DNA of 49,719 nucleotides from an uncultured Clostridium sp. (GTDB taxonomy: Bacteria; Bacillota; Clostridia; TANB77; CAG-508). Positions 24,928 to 34,073 of the stretch are shown in pieces. Numbering within the stretch: the first letter of the stretch is position 1; every line of letters begins with the position of its first letter. The stretch is from positions 1-49,719 of the forward strand of contig CAMYZH010000006.1 in assembly GCA_947303785.1 (NCBI GenBank), written 5' to 3'. The notes below the pieces were generated by a model. It was not told where the DNA came from. It was given only the letters and a program-made list of their open reading frames with translations, and did no database searches. A program made the position numbers and the translations under genes.

Positions 24928-26058
24928 ATGGAAAGATCTGTAGAAGAAAATATAGCTAATATTATAAATGATGCAAAAAGGTTTGGAAGTAACGAGGAAG
25001 CAATAGAATACTTAAATGAACAAATAGATTTGCTTACAGCACAAATAGGAAATATTAAAGATAAATTGTTTATAGATATTATAACTGATAAAGAAAGGGC
25101 TGAACGTGAAGAAAGAATAAGTAAACTTCAAATGGCTCTTATGAATACGGTTAAGGCTAGAGATTATTTTGAAAAAAATGTAAATTTGACTAGTGACAGG
25201 AAAAAGGGACAAAAACGTGGAGGCCTTCATAAAGATACTTCAAATTCTGGTAAAAAAGGTAGTAGGTTACCAAAAACTAGTTCAAATTCTGATAGGGTGA
25301 AGCCAAGAGAAACTGATAAAATAAACCCAAAAGCCAATAATCGTAGAGAATCAACTAAAATGGAAAAAGGTAAAAATAATAGAAAAGATGAAGCGATTGA
25401 AGTATTAAAAAAAATTGGAACAAAGCTTTTTGGAGCTGCAAAGTTTGTTTGGAAAAATGGAAAGAACATTATTAATTCAATAATTAGTTTTGCAGAAGGA
25501 TTCCTTAGTGAAAGTAAATTTGATTTAAATTCAAAAAAAGATAAGCAAGCTGTAGAGCAAAAAAAAATACAAAACGGTGTTAGAACACAAAATGGTGCTA
25601 AAAGTGCAGTAGCTTCAAAAAGAAACCTTTTTGAAGAAGATGTTCGATGGATTCATGGAGAAATAAAAAAAGATCCAAGACCTGGGCAATTAAGATACTT
25701 ACGTGGTATTTTTGCAAGAGAAAAAGAAAATCTTGATAAAGAAACATTTAATCCAGAGAATAAAGTTGCTAATATAATGGGTAGAGAGCAAATTTCAAAA
25801 TTACCAGGATTAAAAGATTATCAAACAGTTTTATATGCAAGAACAGCAAAAAGCATAATAAAACTTGCTCAAAAAGATGGTATAGAAATTAATGATAGTG
25901 ATGGAAAAAGAAGACCAGTATCTGAAATATATGATGAATTAGCACAAAAAATGGCGCTAAGGTTTTCTGCTAGAAAAGTTGCAGAAAATACTAGAAAGAG
26001 TGCAGAAAAAAGTAATGGCAAACGCAAGAAAGCAGTTTCTTCTCAATTTGCTAAATAA
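24928..26058 (+). CDS. Uncharacterised basic protein, paralogue of the gene at 26315
   Basis: 376 residues from ATG 24928 (TTTGGAGGATG upstream); the upstream in-frame TTG at 24901 lies at the transcription start and is unlikely. I do not recognise a family. The N-terminal ~85 residues are helical (NIINDAKRFGSNEEAIEYLN), residues ~90-150 are basic and low-complexity (GKKGSRLPKTSSNSDR), then an amphipathic helix (KLFGAAKFVWKNGKNIINSI) suggests membrane contact. The C-terminal ~130 residues are shared with the gene at 26315: DYQTVLYARTAKSIIKLAQK, GIEINDSDGKRRPVSEIYDE. The shared domain ends in a K/R-rich tail. No signal peptide. It is one of four unfamiliar genes around trmFO, and its promoter shares a 27-base block with that of its paralogue. 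Confidence 0.7.
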   Translation: MERSVEENIANIINDAKRFGSNEEAIEYLNEQIDLLTAQIGNIKDKLFIDIITDKERAEREERISKLQMALMNTVKARDYFEKNVNLTSDRKKGQKRGGLHKDTSNSGKKGSRLPKTSSNSDRVKPRETDKINPKANNRRESTKMEKGKNNRKDEAIEVLKKIGTKLFGAAKFVWKNGKNIINSIISFAEGFLSESKFDLNSKKDKQAVEQKKIQNGVRTQNGAKSAVASKRNLFEEDVRWIHGEIKKDPRPGQLRYLRGIFAREKENLDKETFNPENKVANIMGREQISKLPGLKDYQTVLYARTAKSIIKLAQKDGIEINDSDGKRRPVSEIYDELAQKMALRFSARKVAENTRKSAEKSNGKRKKAVSSQFAK

Positions 26059-26081
26059 TTATAAATGAAAGAATAAAATAT

Positions 26082-26150
26082 ATAAAGCAACCATAGAGTG
26101 TATTAAGTTCAAATATTTTGAGGACTTATTAAAAAATGGTTGCTTTATTG
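26082..26150 (+). terminator. Long hairpin terminator after the first paralogue
   Basis: ATAAAGCAACCAT (26082-26094) pairs perfectly with ATGGTTGCTTTAT (26136-26148), with a nested stem TAAGTTC/GGACTTA inside. The tail is TTGTTTG. Confidence 0.7.
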
Positions 26151-26175
26151 TTTGAAAAATGTGTATTGACAACAC

Positions 26176-26220
26176 AAATTTACATAAAGTATTGAAAAAA
26201 TAGTATCTTTATGATATAAT
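26176..26220 (+). promoter_or_regulatory. Promoter with 27-base shared upstream block, second paralogue
   Basis: TTGAAA (26192-26197), 17 bases, TATAAT (26215-26220). Bases 26176-26202 are identical to 24852-24878. About 95 bases of leader follow, containing CAAATGATAT and ATATCATTTG (inverted, near 26239-26268). Confidence 0.7.
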
Positions 26221-26314
26221 TTAAAAGAATGTTGGATGCTCAAATGATATTTAACCATATCATTTGAGAATAATAAAAGATAATAAATAAAAAATAGAAA
26301 TGGAGAAATGAGAT

Positions 26315-27307
26315 TTGGAAACAAACAAAGATAAAAAACAAGGCAAAACCTATGCAGATGTAATTAGAGAAGAGATTGCAACTATTTTAGGAATTCCTGT
26401 ATCTGATGAAATAGAAAAAGAAGATGAAAATGATATCAAGTATCAATTAGATGATTCAGAAAAAGACAGAATACAAAAATTAAAAAGAAAACTTAAAAAA
26501 ATTAAACTAGCTGAAAATACAAAAAAGCCAGATGATACAGAAAAAAAAGCAGAAGATGAGGGAGAGAAAAAGTCAGAAAAAGAGCTAGCTGGCCAAACAA
26601 ATAGTAGCGACAAAAAAACTCAAGATAGTGAAATTGAATTTAAAGTTGGTCGAATAAGAGGTTTTTTATTAAAGTTTTTTAGATGGTTGAAATCTATAGC
26701 AAAGCCAGGTGGTTTTATAGACAAATTTTGTACAAATATAGAAGCAGGATTGTTAAGTGGTGCTACACCTGTTCAAAAATTACAGTCAGGAATGAAAGTG
26801 CCGGAAGAAGTTTATAAAGAGATGCCCGGTGATAAGAAAAAGCCCGCTGTGGAAGTAAAAGAAATGCCAGCTACTATAAATCCTCAAGACTGTATATGGA
26901 TTAAAGATATGTTTGGTGATGATTCTAAAAAAGATGCTAAAAGCGTAATTTTGAAAAATATAGTAAAAGGTCAAAAGGAAAAACTTGATAAGGATATTGG
27001 AAGTAATTCAGATGGAATAAAAAGCATTATGGAACAAGAGAACATTAAACCAGTATTTGAAGATGATCAGCTAACTGTTTTATATGCTAGAACAGCCAAA
27101 AATATATTAGCTCGTGCGCAAAGAGAAGGAATTAAAATTAATTCAGATTCTGGAGAAAGAAAACCTATATCAGATATCTATAATGAATTAGCCGAAAAAT
27201 ATATAGCAAGAAAAAAGGAGCAGAAGGCTATTGAAAATAGTAGAAAAAAGGCTAAAGGAAAAAATTCTAGAGGAAAAGATCCTAAATTTTCTGAAGCAAC
27301 TAAATAA
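26315..27307 (+). CDS. Uncharacterised charged protein, paralogue of the gene at 24928
   Basis: 330 residues, TTG start at 26315 after TGGAGAAATG. The N-terminal half is highly charged (EKDRIQKLKRKLKKIKLAEN; EKKAEDEGEKKSEKELAG) and its sequence is unrelated to the paralogue's. Then comes an amphipathic helix (GFLLKFFRWLKSIAKPGGFI). The C-terminal ~130 residues align with the gene at 24928: CIWIKDMFGDD/DVRWIHGEIKKD, LTVLYARTAKNILARAQREG, SGERKPISDIYNELAEK, and a K/R-rich end. The shared architecture is a variable N-terminus, an amphipathic helix and a conserved C-terminal domain. I do not recognise a family. No signal peptide. Function unknown. Confidence 0.7.
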   Translation: METNKDKKQGKTYADVIREEIATILGIPVSDEIEKEDENDIKYQLDDSEKDRIQKLKRKLKKIKLAENTKKPDDTEKKAEDEGEKKSEKELAGQTNSSDKKTQDSEIEFKVGRIRGFLLKFFRWLKSIAKPGGFIDKFCTNIEAGLLSGATPVQKLQSGMKVPEEVYKEMPGDKKKPAVEVKEMPATINPQDCIWIKDMFGDDSKKDAKSVILKNIVKGQKEKLDKDIGSNSDGIKSIMEQENIKPVFEDDQLTVLYARTAKNILARAQREGIKINSDSGERKPISDIYNELAEKYIARKKEQKAIENSRKKAKGKNSRGKDPKFSEATK

Positions 27308-27333
27308 ATTAATAAATTAGGAGATAGAAAATA

Positions 27334-28707
27334 TTGAATAATAAGCAGAGTGATTTATACATTAATGTGATAGGTGGAGGTTTAGCTGGATGTGAAGCTG
27401 CTTATCAAATATCTAAAAGAGGAATTAAGGTTCGTTTATTTGAAATGAAACCACTTAAATATTCTCCTGCCCATAGCAGTAATAATTTAGCAGAAATAGT
27501 TTGTAGTAATTCATTTAAATCTAATTTATTAACAAATGCATGTGGCCTACTAAAAGAAGAATTAAGAAAAATGGATTCTCTTTTGATAAAAATTGCAGAC
27601 GAAACTAGTGTTCCTGCAGGACAGGCTCTAGCGGTAGATAGAGATTTGTTTTCTAAAAAAGTTACAGAATATATTGAAAATAATTCAAATATAGAAATTA
27701 TAAAAAAAGAAGTAACATCAATTAATAAAGACGAGATCTCAATAGTTGCTACAGGACCTCTTACATCAGATGAATTATCTATGTATATTTGTAGATTGAT
27801 AGATAATAAACAATTATATTTTTATGATGCAGCAGCACCTATTATTGAAAAAGATTCGGTTGATATGAATATTGGATTTTTTGGAGATAGATATAATCAG
27901 GAAAAAAAGAAAGAAGAATCAATTGAAGAATGGCAAACAAGAATAAATAATGATAACTTTAATGATAGTTACATAAATTTACCATTAAACCAAGAAGAAT
28001 ATGAGACATTTTGGAAAGAACTTATAAATGCAGAGGTTACAGTATTACATGACTTTGAAAAAAAAGAAATTTTTGAAGGTTGCATGCCAATTGAAGTAAT
28101 GGCAAAAAGGGGAATTGATACATTACGATATGGACCATTAAAACCAGTAGGTTTTGATGACCCAAGAACTGCTAAAAGGCCATATGCGGTTGTACAATTA
28201 AGACAAGATAATTCTGCAGGAACCTTATATAATATTGTTGGATTTCAAACAAATTTAAAATTTGGAGAGCAGAAAAGAGTTTTTTCAATGATTCCTGGAC
28301 TTAAAAATGCTGAATTTACAAAATTTGGAGTAATGCACCGAAATACATTTTTAAATTCTCCAGAAGTTTTAAATAAAGATTTGAGTATGAAAAACAACAG
28401 TAATATATTTTTTGCAGGACAAATTACAGGAGTTGAAGGATATGTTGAATCAATTGCAAGTGGTTTAATTGCAGGTATAAATAGTACAAAAAAAGTCAAA
28501 AGAGAAAATATAATTGATTTACCGGTTGAAACTATGATTGGAAGTTTAATGAATTATATTAATGTTCCAAATAAAAATTTTCAACCAATGAATGCTAATT
28601 TTGGAATTTTACCAAAATTAGCAGAAAAAGTAATAGACAAAAGATTAAGATATGAAAAATTGGCGCAAAGATCGTTAACTTCTTTAGAAAAGTGGAAAAA
28701 TAAATAA
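27334..28707 (+). CDS. trmFO: tRNA (uracil-54-C5)-methyltransferase TrmFO
   Basis: Folate- and FAD-dependent enzyme that makes ribothymidine at position 54 of tRNA in Firmicutes. 457 residues, TTG start at 27334 after TTAGGAGAT. The N-terminal FAD motif is VIGGGLAGCEAAYQISKRG, then LFEMKPLKYSPAHSS, LAEIVCSNSFKSN (with the conserved cysteine), VPAGQALAVDRDLFS, and near the C-terminus IFFAGQITGVEGYVESIASG. In many Clostridia it lies beside topA and codY; here it sits inside a group of lineage-specific genes. Confidence 0.95.
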   Translation: MNNKQSDLYINVIGGGLAGCEAAYQISKRGIKVRLFEMKPLKYSPAHSSNNLAEIVCSNSFKSNLLTNACGLLKEELRKMDSLLIKIADETSVPAGQALAVDRDLFSKKVTEYIENNSNIEIIKKEVTSINKDEISIVATGPLTSDELSMYICRLIDNKQLYFYDAAAPIIEKDSVDMNIGFFGDRYNQEKKKEESIEEWQTRINNDNFNDSYINLPLNQEEYETFWKELINAEVTVLHDFEKKEIFEGCMPIEVMAKRGIDTLRYGPLKPVGFDDPRTAKRPYAVVQLRQDNSAGTLYNIVGFQTNLKFGEQKRVFSMIPGLKNAEFTKFGVMHRNTFLNSPEVLNKDLSMKNNSNIFFAGQITGVEGYVESIASGLIAGINSTKKVKRENIIDLPVETMIGSLMNYINVPNKNFQPMNANFGILPKLAEKVIDKRLRYEKLAQRSLTSLEKWKNK

Positions 28708-28740
28708 TACAAATTTGTATTATTTGTATGTTTTTTTTGT
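28703..28740 (+). terminator. Terminator after trmFO
   Basis: AATAATACAAATTTGTATTATT is an 11+11 perfect palindrome (28703-28724), followed after seven bases by eight T (28731-28738). Confidence 0.6.
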
Positions 28741-28830
28741 AACATATAGTGACATAAAAGAAAAATATTAGTATTATAAATAATAGAAAGTAGTATTATA
28801 AGGATTTCTATTATATAATGGGAGGAAAGA

Positions 28831-31800
28831 ATGAGAGAATTAGAGTTTTACCAAAAAGAACTAACTAGGCTAGCTAATGTTGATGGAACAAGGGATGCTG
28901 CTGTAAAAAAACAAGATGAAATGACTAACTTTCTAGCAGGTAGAAGACCAAGTAGGTTAAATAGTGAAGAAAGAGAACAATATGATAATTTAGTAAACGA
29001 ACTAAATGATATTTTAAGAAAAATGGAATTAGAAAAAATAGTTAATCACTATACTGAACTTCAAGCTGCATTGACTAGTGAAGAAGCTATGAACCAGGAA
29101 CTTGAGAATATTGATAAAGTTATAGCATATCGTGAGCAAGCAGCTCAAAGACAAAATGATGAGAATAATAATGCAAGACAGGAAGAAGAAGAAGAAATAG
29201 TATTAACAACTGAGGCTGGTCAAGAAGTTATAAGAGAAACAGTAGAGGAAGCAAGAGCAGCTTTAGTAATGAGAGGAACAAGAGCACCTAGATATATAGG
29301 AAGTGGTGTGGCAGCTTCAAAACAAGTTGCTACTTTAAGTAGTTTATTAAATTCTGGAAGAGATTTAACTCCTAGACAAAGAAACACAATCAATGGAATG
29401 ATTAGAGCTTTTGATAATATTATTAGAAATGAATATGATTACGAATATCGTAAAAGTCAAGAAGAGCAAAATAATACTGTAGTTAGAGATGTTGATGTTG
29501 TTAGAAAATCAGTTATTAATGATAGAATTTCAGAGCAAGTAAGAACAAGGGAAGTTGCTCAACGTAGAATTGAAATGATGCAAATAAAAGCTCAAGTAGA
29601 CAGCCCTGAATATGTTAATTTAACTCAAGAACAAAAAAGAGATTTAGAAGATAGAAGATATCAATTACAAAACGAAGTTGCACAATTGCTTGGAATAGAT
29701 TCTACTCAAGCAGATACTCCTTATTATGATACTGAATGGTCAAGCCCATCTGAAGCGGATAGAACTGAAAGAGAAGGACAAAGAGAACAAATTAGAATTT
29801 CGTCACAAGCAGAAATAGATTATGCTAATGATGTAATTCCTATTTTGGAAGAATTAGCTAATTTAGAAAATGTTAAAGGTTTAGAATTTGAAGCTATATA
29901 TGCTTCAGAAGTTGATGCGAGATTAGAAGAATATAGAAAAGAGCTTGCTAATTTAAATAAAACTACGCCTGAAGAAGATTTAAGTTCATTGTCAAGGGAA
30001 AAAATTGAAAATAGAATAAGAGCGATAGATGACCAAATAGCAGATGAATGGCAATTTAGAGCACAAGAACAAAATGGGATGGAGCAAAATGATGATAATA
30101 AACTTGATGAATGGCAACAAGAAAGAAAAAAATTACAAGAAGAATTAGATAGAAGAGATAGGGAAGAACAAGAACTAGCTTCAATGTCAAATGAAGAAAT
30201 AGAAAATAAAATAAAAATACTAGATGATCATATAGCAGATGAATTGTATTTTAGGACATATTTACAAAATGGGATGGAGCAAAATGATGATGATGAACTT
30301 GATGATTGGCAACAGAAAAGAAAAAGATTACAAGAAGAATTAGATAGAAGAAATAGAGCAGAACAAGATGGTGATAAGAATAAGGACATTGAAAGTAAAA
30401 GAAGAAGATTAGAAAATATTATTAAGGAGCTTGAAGGATTACAAAGAGAAAGAGTTCAGATTAGAGATCAACAGGAAAATAGGAGAGTAAAACATCCTAC
30501 ACCAAAGCCAATACCTGATCCAGAAAAAGAAAAAGATCCTCCAGGACCAAGACCAGACCCTCCAAGACCAGGAGGAAATGTGGATTATGGTATTTATACT
30601 GATGAAAATCAGAGAAAATTAGATTTAGTTGCGCAAACAGAAAGTAAACATATTGGAACATGGGATACAATAATGAGAAGAAATTCTAAGCTTCCTATAT
30701 TTACAAAATTTACTGTAGGACCAGCTGTTGCTGGTATAGGAGCAGGACTTGGATTTGCTGCTTTAATGGCAGGTACACCTGCTGTAGCTATGGCTGCACC
30801 TGCAGTTATAGCAGCTGGAATGGCCCCAATGGCTATAAGTGCTATTATGAAAGCAACTGGAGCTATACATAGTGCATTAAGAGGAACATTTGCTAAAGAA
30901 GCTGAAATGAGAAAAAACATTGATAATATGGAACAAGAAGATTTTAGACTTCTTGTAGCAAATATGCTTGAAACTGGAGATATAGCAAATGAGAAATATG
31001 GTGAGGTTTATCTTGAATGTATAAAAGATAGACTTCAAAGAGAAATTAATGAAGAGAATAATGAGATTAAGAATAATATGTCTCCAGAAATTAAACAACT
31101 TGCTGATGCTCTTGAAAGAGGAGAAGTTTTATCAATTCGAGATAGAAGTAGGTTTGCAAGAGAATGGCAAACGATTACTGATAATAATTCTATACTTACC
31201 GAGTTTGATAATGCCATAAAAGCAAAATCACATCAAAGAATGAATACTAGAGGAAGAATTTTTGGTACATACAATGGTGATAGAACAGAATTTAATAAAG
31301 AAGCGGCCAGATTACACAAAGCAATTAGAGATGCTAAAACGCAAGCCGAAGCTGATAAAGCGGCTCAAGAATATGAAGAATATAGAGCTGGACAAGTTAA
31401 AACTAATAAAGTTCCAAGATTAATTGTTTGGATGGTTGGTGATGGAGAAGCTGATAAAGGTGTTATCAATGATTCTCAACAAGTACAAATTTTGAATAGA
31501 CAAGTAAGAGATTACAAAGAAGATAAAAGAGAACCTCAGTTTATGAAATTTATGGCAAGAATGGTTCATGGAGCAATGGCTGGTGTTGTTGCTGCAATGC
31601 CATCAATTGCTAAAGTTCAGGCTCAACGACAACAAGATGCTGCAAATCAACAAATAGATCAAGCAAATCAAGCAAATCAAGCTGCAAATCAAGCAAATAG
31701 AAAGACTTCTGCAGATAATAGAAGAATTAATGCAGAAAATGTTGCTGCGAGTGAAGCAAATCTAAAAGCTGCAAAAGAAGCAAGAATGCAAATTGTTAGA

Positions 31801-32550
31801 ATGGAAGAAAGCTTAAAGAACGCTCCTTCAGAAGAAGCACTTGATGGTTATATAAAAATGATGATAAATGATAAATTCTTAACATCACACAATGGTGAGT
31901 TTGTAAGAGCTCAACTAGGAAGATTTAATCATGGAGGATCAGATGCACTTGCACATCAACAGGTTGAAGATTTAACTGCACAATTTATGCAAACTGCAAC
32001 TTATCAGGAAAAATTATCATTCTTAAAAGATACTTTAATTCCAGCTTATAAGAAGACTTTAAGTGAAGAACTTGGAGATAAAGGTGTATGGAAATATTTA
32101 GAAGATAGACCACAATTTGTTGAAGATGCTGTTTATAAAAATGGTTCAGAATTGCTTCATGGAGGTATTGATGCCTTGACTAAATTTGTTGAAGTTGGCG
32201 CAAAAGCTAAAGAAAGTTTAGCAAAATTAGTAAAGGATAGCGGATTAAAAGATATACAACCATATAAGGAAATATCACCAGATTTGAAAACGTATACTGA
32301 TGTTGGACATGTAGTATTTTCAGTACCTAGCACTTATGTTCCACCAATAATGGCTACTATTTCAAATTTGGCAAGCCATGTTAGAGAAACATTAGGTATT
32401 CCACCAAGAAATAAAAATAAACAACCAAGAACAACAGAACAAAACCCACAACAACAAGAACCAGTACAAGAACCAGTACAAGAGCCAGTACAAGAGCCAG
32501 TACAAGAACCAGCACAAGAACCAGCACAAGATGAGCCAGGCGAAAGATAA
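28831..32550 (+). CDS. Giant coiled-coil protein of unknown function with a hydrophobic core
   Basis: 1239 residues, ATG after GGGAGGAAAG. I do not recognise a family. The first ~560 residues are charged and strongly helical, consistent with long coiled coils, and include a tandem duplication of ~60 residues (about 388-510) built on NGMEQNDD and KKLQEELDRR. A proline-rich linker follows (about 550-580, RPDPPRPGG). Then comes a glycine/alanine-rich hydrophobic stretch of roughly 45 residues (about 629-675, AGIGAGLGFAALMAGTPAVA), which could span a membrane twice. The second half is helical again, with a Q/A/N-rich low-complexity part near 945-985 (QANQANQAANQAN). The C-terminus is a (PVQE) repeat tail. 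No signal peptide. A 99-residue gene follows 28 bases later. It could be a structural or scaffold protein; that is a guess from shape alone. Confidence 0.7.
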   Translation: MRELEFYQKELTRLANVDGTRDAAVKKQDEMTNFLAGRRPSRLNSEEREQYDNLVNELNDILRKMELEKIVNHYTELQAALTSEEAMNQELENIDKVIAYREQAAQRQNDENNNARQEEEEEIVLTTEAGQEVIRETVEEARAALVMRGTRAPRYIGSGVAASKQVATLSSLLNSGRDLTPRQRNTINGMIRAFDNIIRNEYDYEYRKSQEEQNNTVVRDVDVVRKSVINDRISEQVRTREVAQRRIEMMQIKAQVDSPEYVNLTQEQKRDLEDRRYQLQNEVAQLLGIDSTQADTPYYDTEWSSPSEADRTEREGQREQIRISSQAEIDYANDVIPILEELANLENVKGLEFEAIYASEVDARLEEYRKELANLNKTTPEEDLSSLSREKIENRIRAIDDQIADEWQFRAQEQNGMEQNDDNKLDEWQQERKKLQEELDRRDREEQELASMSNEEIENKIKILDDHIADELYFRTYLQNGMEQNDDDELDDWQQKRKRLQEELDRRNRAEQDGDKNKDIESKRRRLENIIKELEGLQRERVQIRDQQENRRVKHPTPKPIPDPEKEKDPPGPRPDPPRPGGNVDYGIYTDENQRKLDLVAQTESKHIGTWDTIMRRNSKLPIFTKFTVGPAVAGIGAGLGFAALMAGTPAVAMAAPAVIAAGMAPMAISAIMKATGAIHSALRGTFAKEAEMRKNIDNMEQEDFRLLVANMLETGDIANEKYGEVYLECIKDRLQREINEENNEIKNNMSPEIKQLADALERGEVLSIRDRSRFAREWQTITDNNSILTEFDNAIKAKSHQRMNTRGRIFGTYNGDRTEFNKEAARLHKAIRDAKTQAEADKAAQEYEEYRAGQVKTNKVPRLIVWMVGDGEADKGVINDSQQVQILNRQVRDYKEDKREPQFMKFMARMVHGAMAGVVAAMPSIAKVQAQRQQDAANQQIDQANQANQAANQANRKTSADNRRINAENVAASEANLKAAKEARMQIVRMEESLKNAPSEEALDGYIKMMINDKFLTSHNGEFVRAQLGRFNHGGSDALAHQQVEDLTAQFMQTATYQEKLSFLKDTLIPAYKKTLSEELGDKGVWKYLEDRPQFVEDAVYKNGSELLHGGIDALTKFVEVGAKAKESLAKLVKDSGLKDIQPYKEISPDLKTYTDVGHVVFSVPSTYVPPIMATISNLASHVRETLGIPPRNKNKQPRTTEQNPQQQEPVQEPVQEPVQEPVQEPAQEPAQDEPGER
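29994..30360 (+). repeat. Tandem duplication of ~190 bp inside the giant gene
   Basis: Two adjacent copies begin near 29994 and 30180. The best-matching parts, about 30068-30160 and 30260-30352, differ at only a handful of bases (both contain AAAATGGGATGGAGCAAAAT). This close DNA match implies a recent in-frame duplication. Confidence 0.8.
32458..32530 (+). repeat. 12-bp tandem repeat encoding P-V/A-Q-E
   Basis: Six copies of CCAGTACAAGAA and near-identical units (CCAGTACAAGAG, CCAGCACAAGAA), then CCAGCACAAG, encode the C-terminal PVQE/PAQE tail. Such units are prone to slippage, so copy number may vary between strains. Confidence 0.85.
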
Positions 32551-32578
32551 AAATTCAAACCGATAGGAGGAATTTAAG

Positions 32579-32878
32579 ATGGAAGAAATGACTAAAATTA
32601 AATATGGAGATAAAGAGTATTATATATCTGCTATCGTAGAATATGATGGAACAAAGTATTACTTTATCATTGAAAATGTTTACAGACCTGGAATGCCAGA
32701 TTTGGACAAATTAGAAGATGATTTATTAGTTGAAACAAGATTTATATATAAAGATCATGATGATATGTATAAAACAGTATTAGAAAAGGAATTGCTTAAT
32801 AAATTAAAAAAATTAGTATCAATTGATTATTTGGCAGGTAATAACAAGTTTATCAGTCCAATAGATGAAGAGAACTAA
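32579..32878 (+). CDS. Small uncharacterised protein downstream of the giant gene
   Basis: 99 residues, acidic. ATG 32579 follows ATAGGAGGAA, a strong ribosome site, 28 bases after the giant gene, so the two are probably co-transcribed. The N-terminal half looks like a small beta domain (IKYGDKEYYISAIVEYDGTK, YYFIIENVYR); the second half is helical (MYKTVLEKELLNKLKKLVSI). The beta part superficially recalls DUF1292-type proteins, but I would not assign it. No signal or membrane segment. Confidence 0.7.
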   Translation: MEEMTKIKYGDKEYYISAIVEYDGTKYYFIIENVYRPGMPDLDKLEDDLLVETRFIYKDHDDMYKTVLEKELLNKLKKLVSIDYLAGNNKFISPIDEEN

Positions 32879-32928
32879 AATAGTTTATTAAAATCTTTGA
32901 ATAACCTATGAAATACTTGAAAAAAGTG

Positions 32929-33010
32929 TTGACTAAAACAGAGAAAGATGATACAATATTATACGCTAAAGTATGCTAGAAATAGTATGTTTTAGCGTAT
33001 ATTTCTTTTT
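32929..33010 (+). promoter_or_regulatory. str operon promoter and leader hairpin
   Basis: TTGACT (32929-32934), 17 bases, TACAAT (32952-32957). The expected transcript start coincides with a ~19-bp hairpin: ATACGCTAAA (32961-32970) pairs with TTTAGCGTAT (32991-33000), with a nested stem and a GAAA loop, followed by ATTTCTTTTT. This looks like a terminator or 5'-protecting hairpin 30 bases ahead of rpsL. Confidence 0.75.
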
Positions 33011-33033
33011 AAGATGGAGGTGAAAAATAAAAT

Positions 33034-33447
33034 ATGCCAACAATTAATCAATTAGTAAGAAAAAGTAGACAATCTACTAAAGCTAAATCAACAGCTCCTG
33101 CTCTACAAAAGGGTTGGAACTCTAAGAAAAACAGAGCTACTAATAACTGCTCACCACAAAAAAGAGGTGTTTGTACAGTTGTTAAAACAGTTACTCCTAA
33201 GAAGCCAAACTCAGCTTTAAGAAAAGTTGCTAGGGTTAGACTTTCAAATGGATATGAAGTTACATCTTACATTCCTGGCGAAGGACATAACTTACAAGAA
33301 CACAGTGTTGTACTTATAAGAGGTGGAAGGGTTAAAGATATCCCTGGTGTTAGATACCATATCATTAGAGGAACATTAGATACAGCCGGCGTTAAAGATA
33401 GAATGCAAGCTAGATCTAAATATGGAGCAAAGAAACCAAAGAAATAA
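33034..33447 (+). CDS. rpsL: 30S ribosomal protein S12
   Basis: Decoding-centre protein of the small subunit. 137 residues, including the insertion after PALQKGW ([11 protein letters not shown]) that many Firmicutes have relative to E. coli. The streptomycin-related loop reads [15 protein letters not shown] (lysines in the sensitive form), and the second loop [13 protein letters not shown] is intact. First gene of rpsL-rpsG-fusA-tuf. RBS TGGAGGTG at 33014-33021. Confidence 0.98.
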   Translation: MPTINQLVRKSRQSTKAKSTAPALQKGWNSKKNRATNNCSPQKRGVCTVVKTVTPKKPNSALRKVARVRLSNGYEVTSYIPGEGHNLQEHSVVLIRGGRVKDIPGVRYHIIRGTLDTAGVKDRMQARSKYGAKKPKK

Positions 33448-33481
33448 AATTAAATAAAGATTTGGTTTAAGAAAAAATGAT

Positions 33482-33576
33482 AGTGCATATTTTATTTATT
33501 TTTAATAGATAGATTAGCACTGTTACGGGAAAGTGAAAAAATCTTTCCAGAGTACCGATTAATGTTTTATAACATT
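33482..33576 (+). promoter_or_regulatory. Structured rpsL-rpsG intergenic region
   Basis: Three potential stems: AGTGC/GCACT (33482-33486, 33517-33521), GGAAAG/CTTTCC (33528-33533, 33543-33548) and AATGTT/AACATT (33561-33566, 33571-33576). In E. coli the S12-S7 spacer is the S7 autoregulatory site; a similar role here is inference from position only. Confidence 0.4.
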
Positions 33577-33602
33577 AAAATTTAAATAAGGAGGGAAGTA
33601 TA

Positions 33603-34073
33603 GTGCCAAGAAGAGGAATTATAACAAAAAGAGATGTTTTACCAGATCCAATTTATAATAGCAAGGTTGTTACAAAATTAATTAATAACATAATGCTTGA
33701 TGGTAAAAAATCAGTTGCTCAAAAAATCGTATATGATGCTTTTGATATCGTTAAAGAAAAAGAACAAAAAGATCCATTAGAAGTTTTTGAAGCAGCTTTA
33801 GAAAATGTAATGCCAGTTCTTGAAGTTAAGGCTAGAAGAGTAGGTGGAGCTACATATCAAGTTCCAATCGAAATTAGACCTGAAAGAAGACAAACTTTAG
33901 GCTTAAGATGGTTAGTTTCATATGCTAGAAATAGACATGAAAAATCAATGGCTGAAAAGTTGGCTGGTGAAATCATCGATGCTATTAATAGTAATGGTGG
34001 TGCATTTAAGAAGAAAGAAGATACACATAGAATGGCTGAAGCTAATAAGGCTTTTGCTCATTACAAATGGTAA
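33603..34073 (+). CDS. rpsG: 30S ribosomal protein S7
   Basis: Primary 16S rRNA 3'-domain binding protein. 156 residues, GTG start at 33603 after AAGGAGGGAAG. It matches the family throughout ([60 protein letters not shown] at the end). The spacer to fusA is 252 bases and filled with large hairpins, unusual for this operon. Confidence 0.98.
   Translation: MPRRGIITKRDVLPDPIYNSKVVTKLINNIMLDGKKSVAQKIVYDAFDIVKEKEQKDPLEVFEAALENVMPVLEVKARRVGGATYQVPIEIRPERRQTLGLRWLVSYARNRHEKSMAEKLAGEIIDAINSNGGAFKKKEDTHRMAEANKAFAHYKW

Noticed and set aside
30609..30920. Minus-strand hydrophobic ORF opposite the giant gene
   Set aside because: It is the antisense shadow of the Gly/Ala-rich segment and has no ribosome site or homology.
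32334..32558. Minus-strand ORF rich in GSCTGSC units
   Set aside because: It is the antisense of the PVQE tandem repeat and has no ribosome site.
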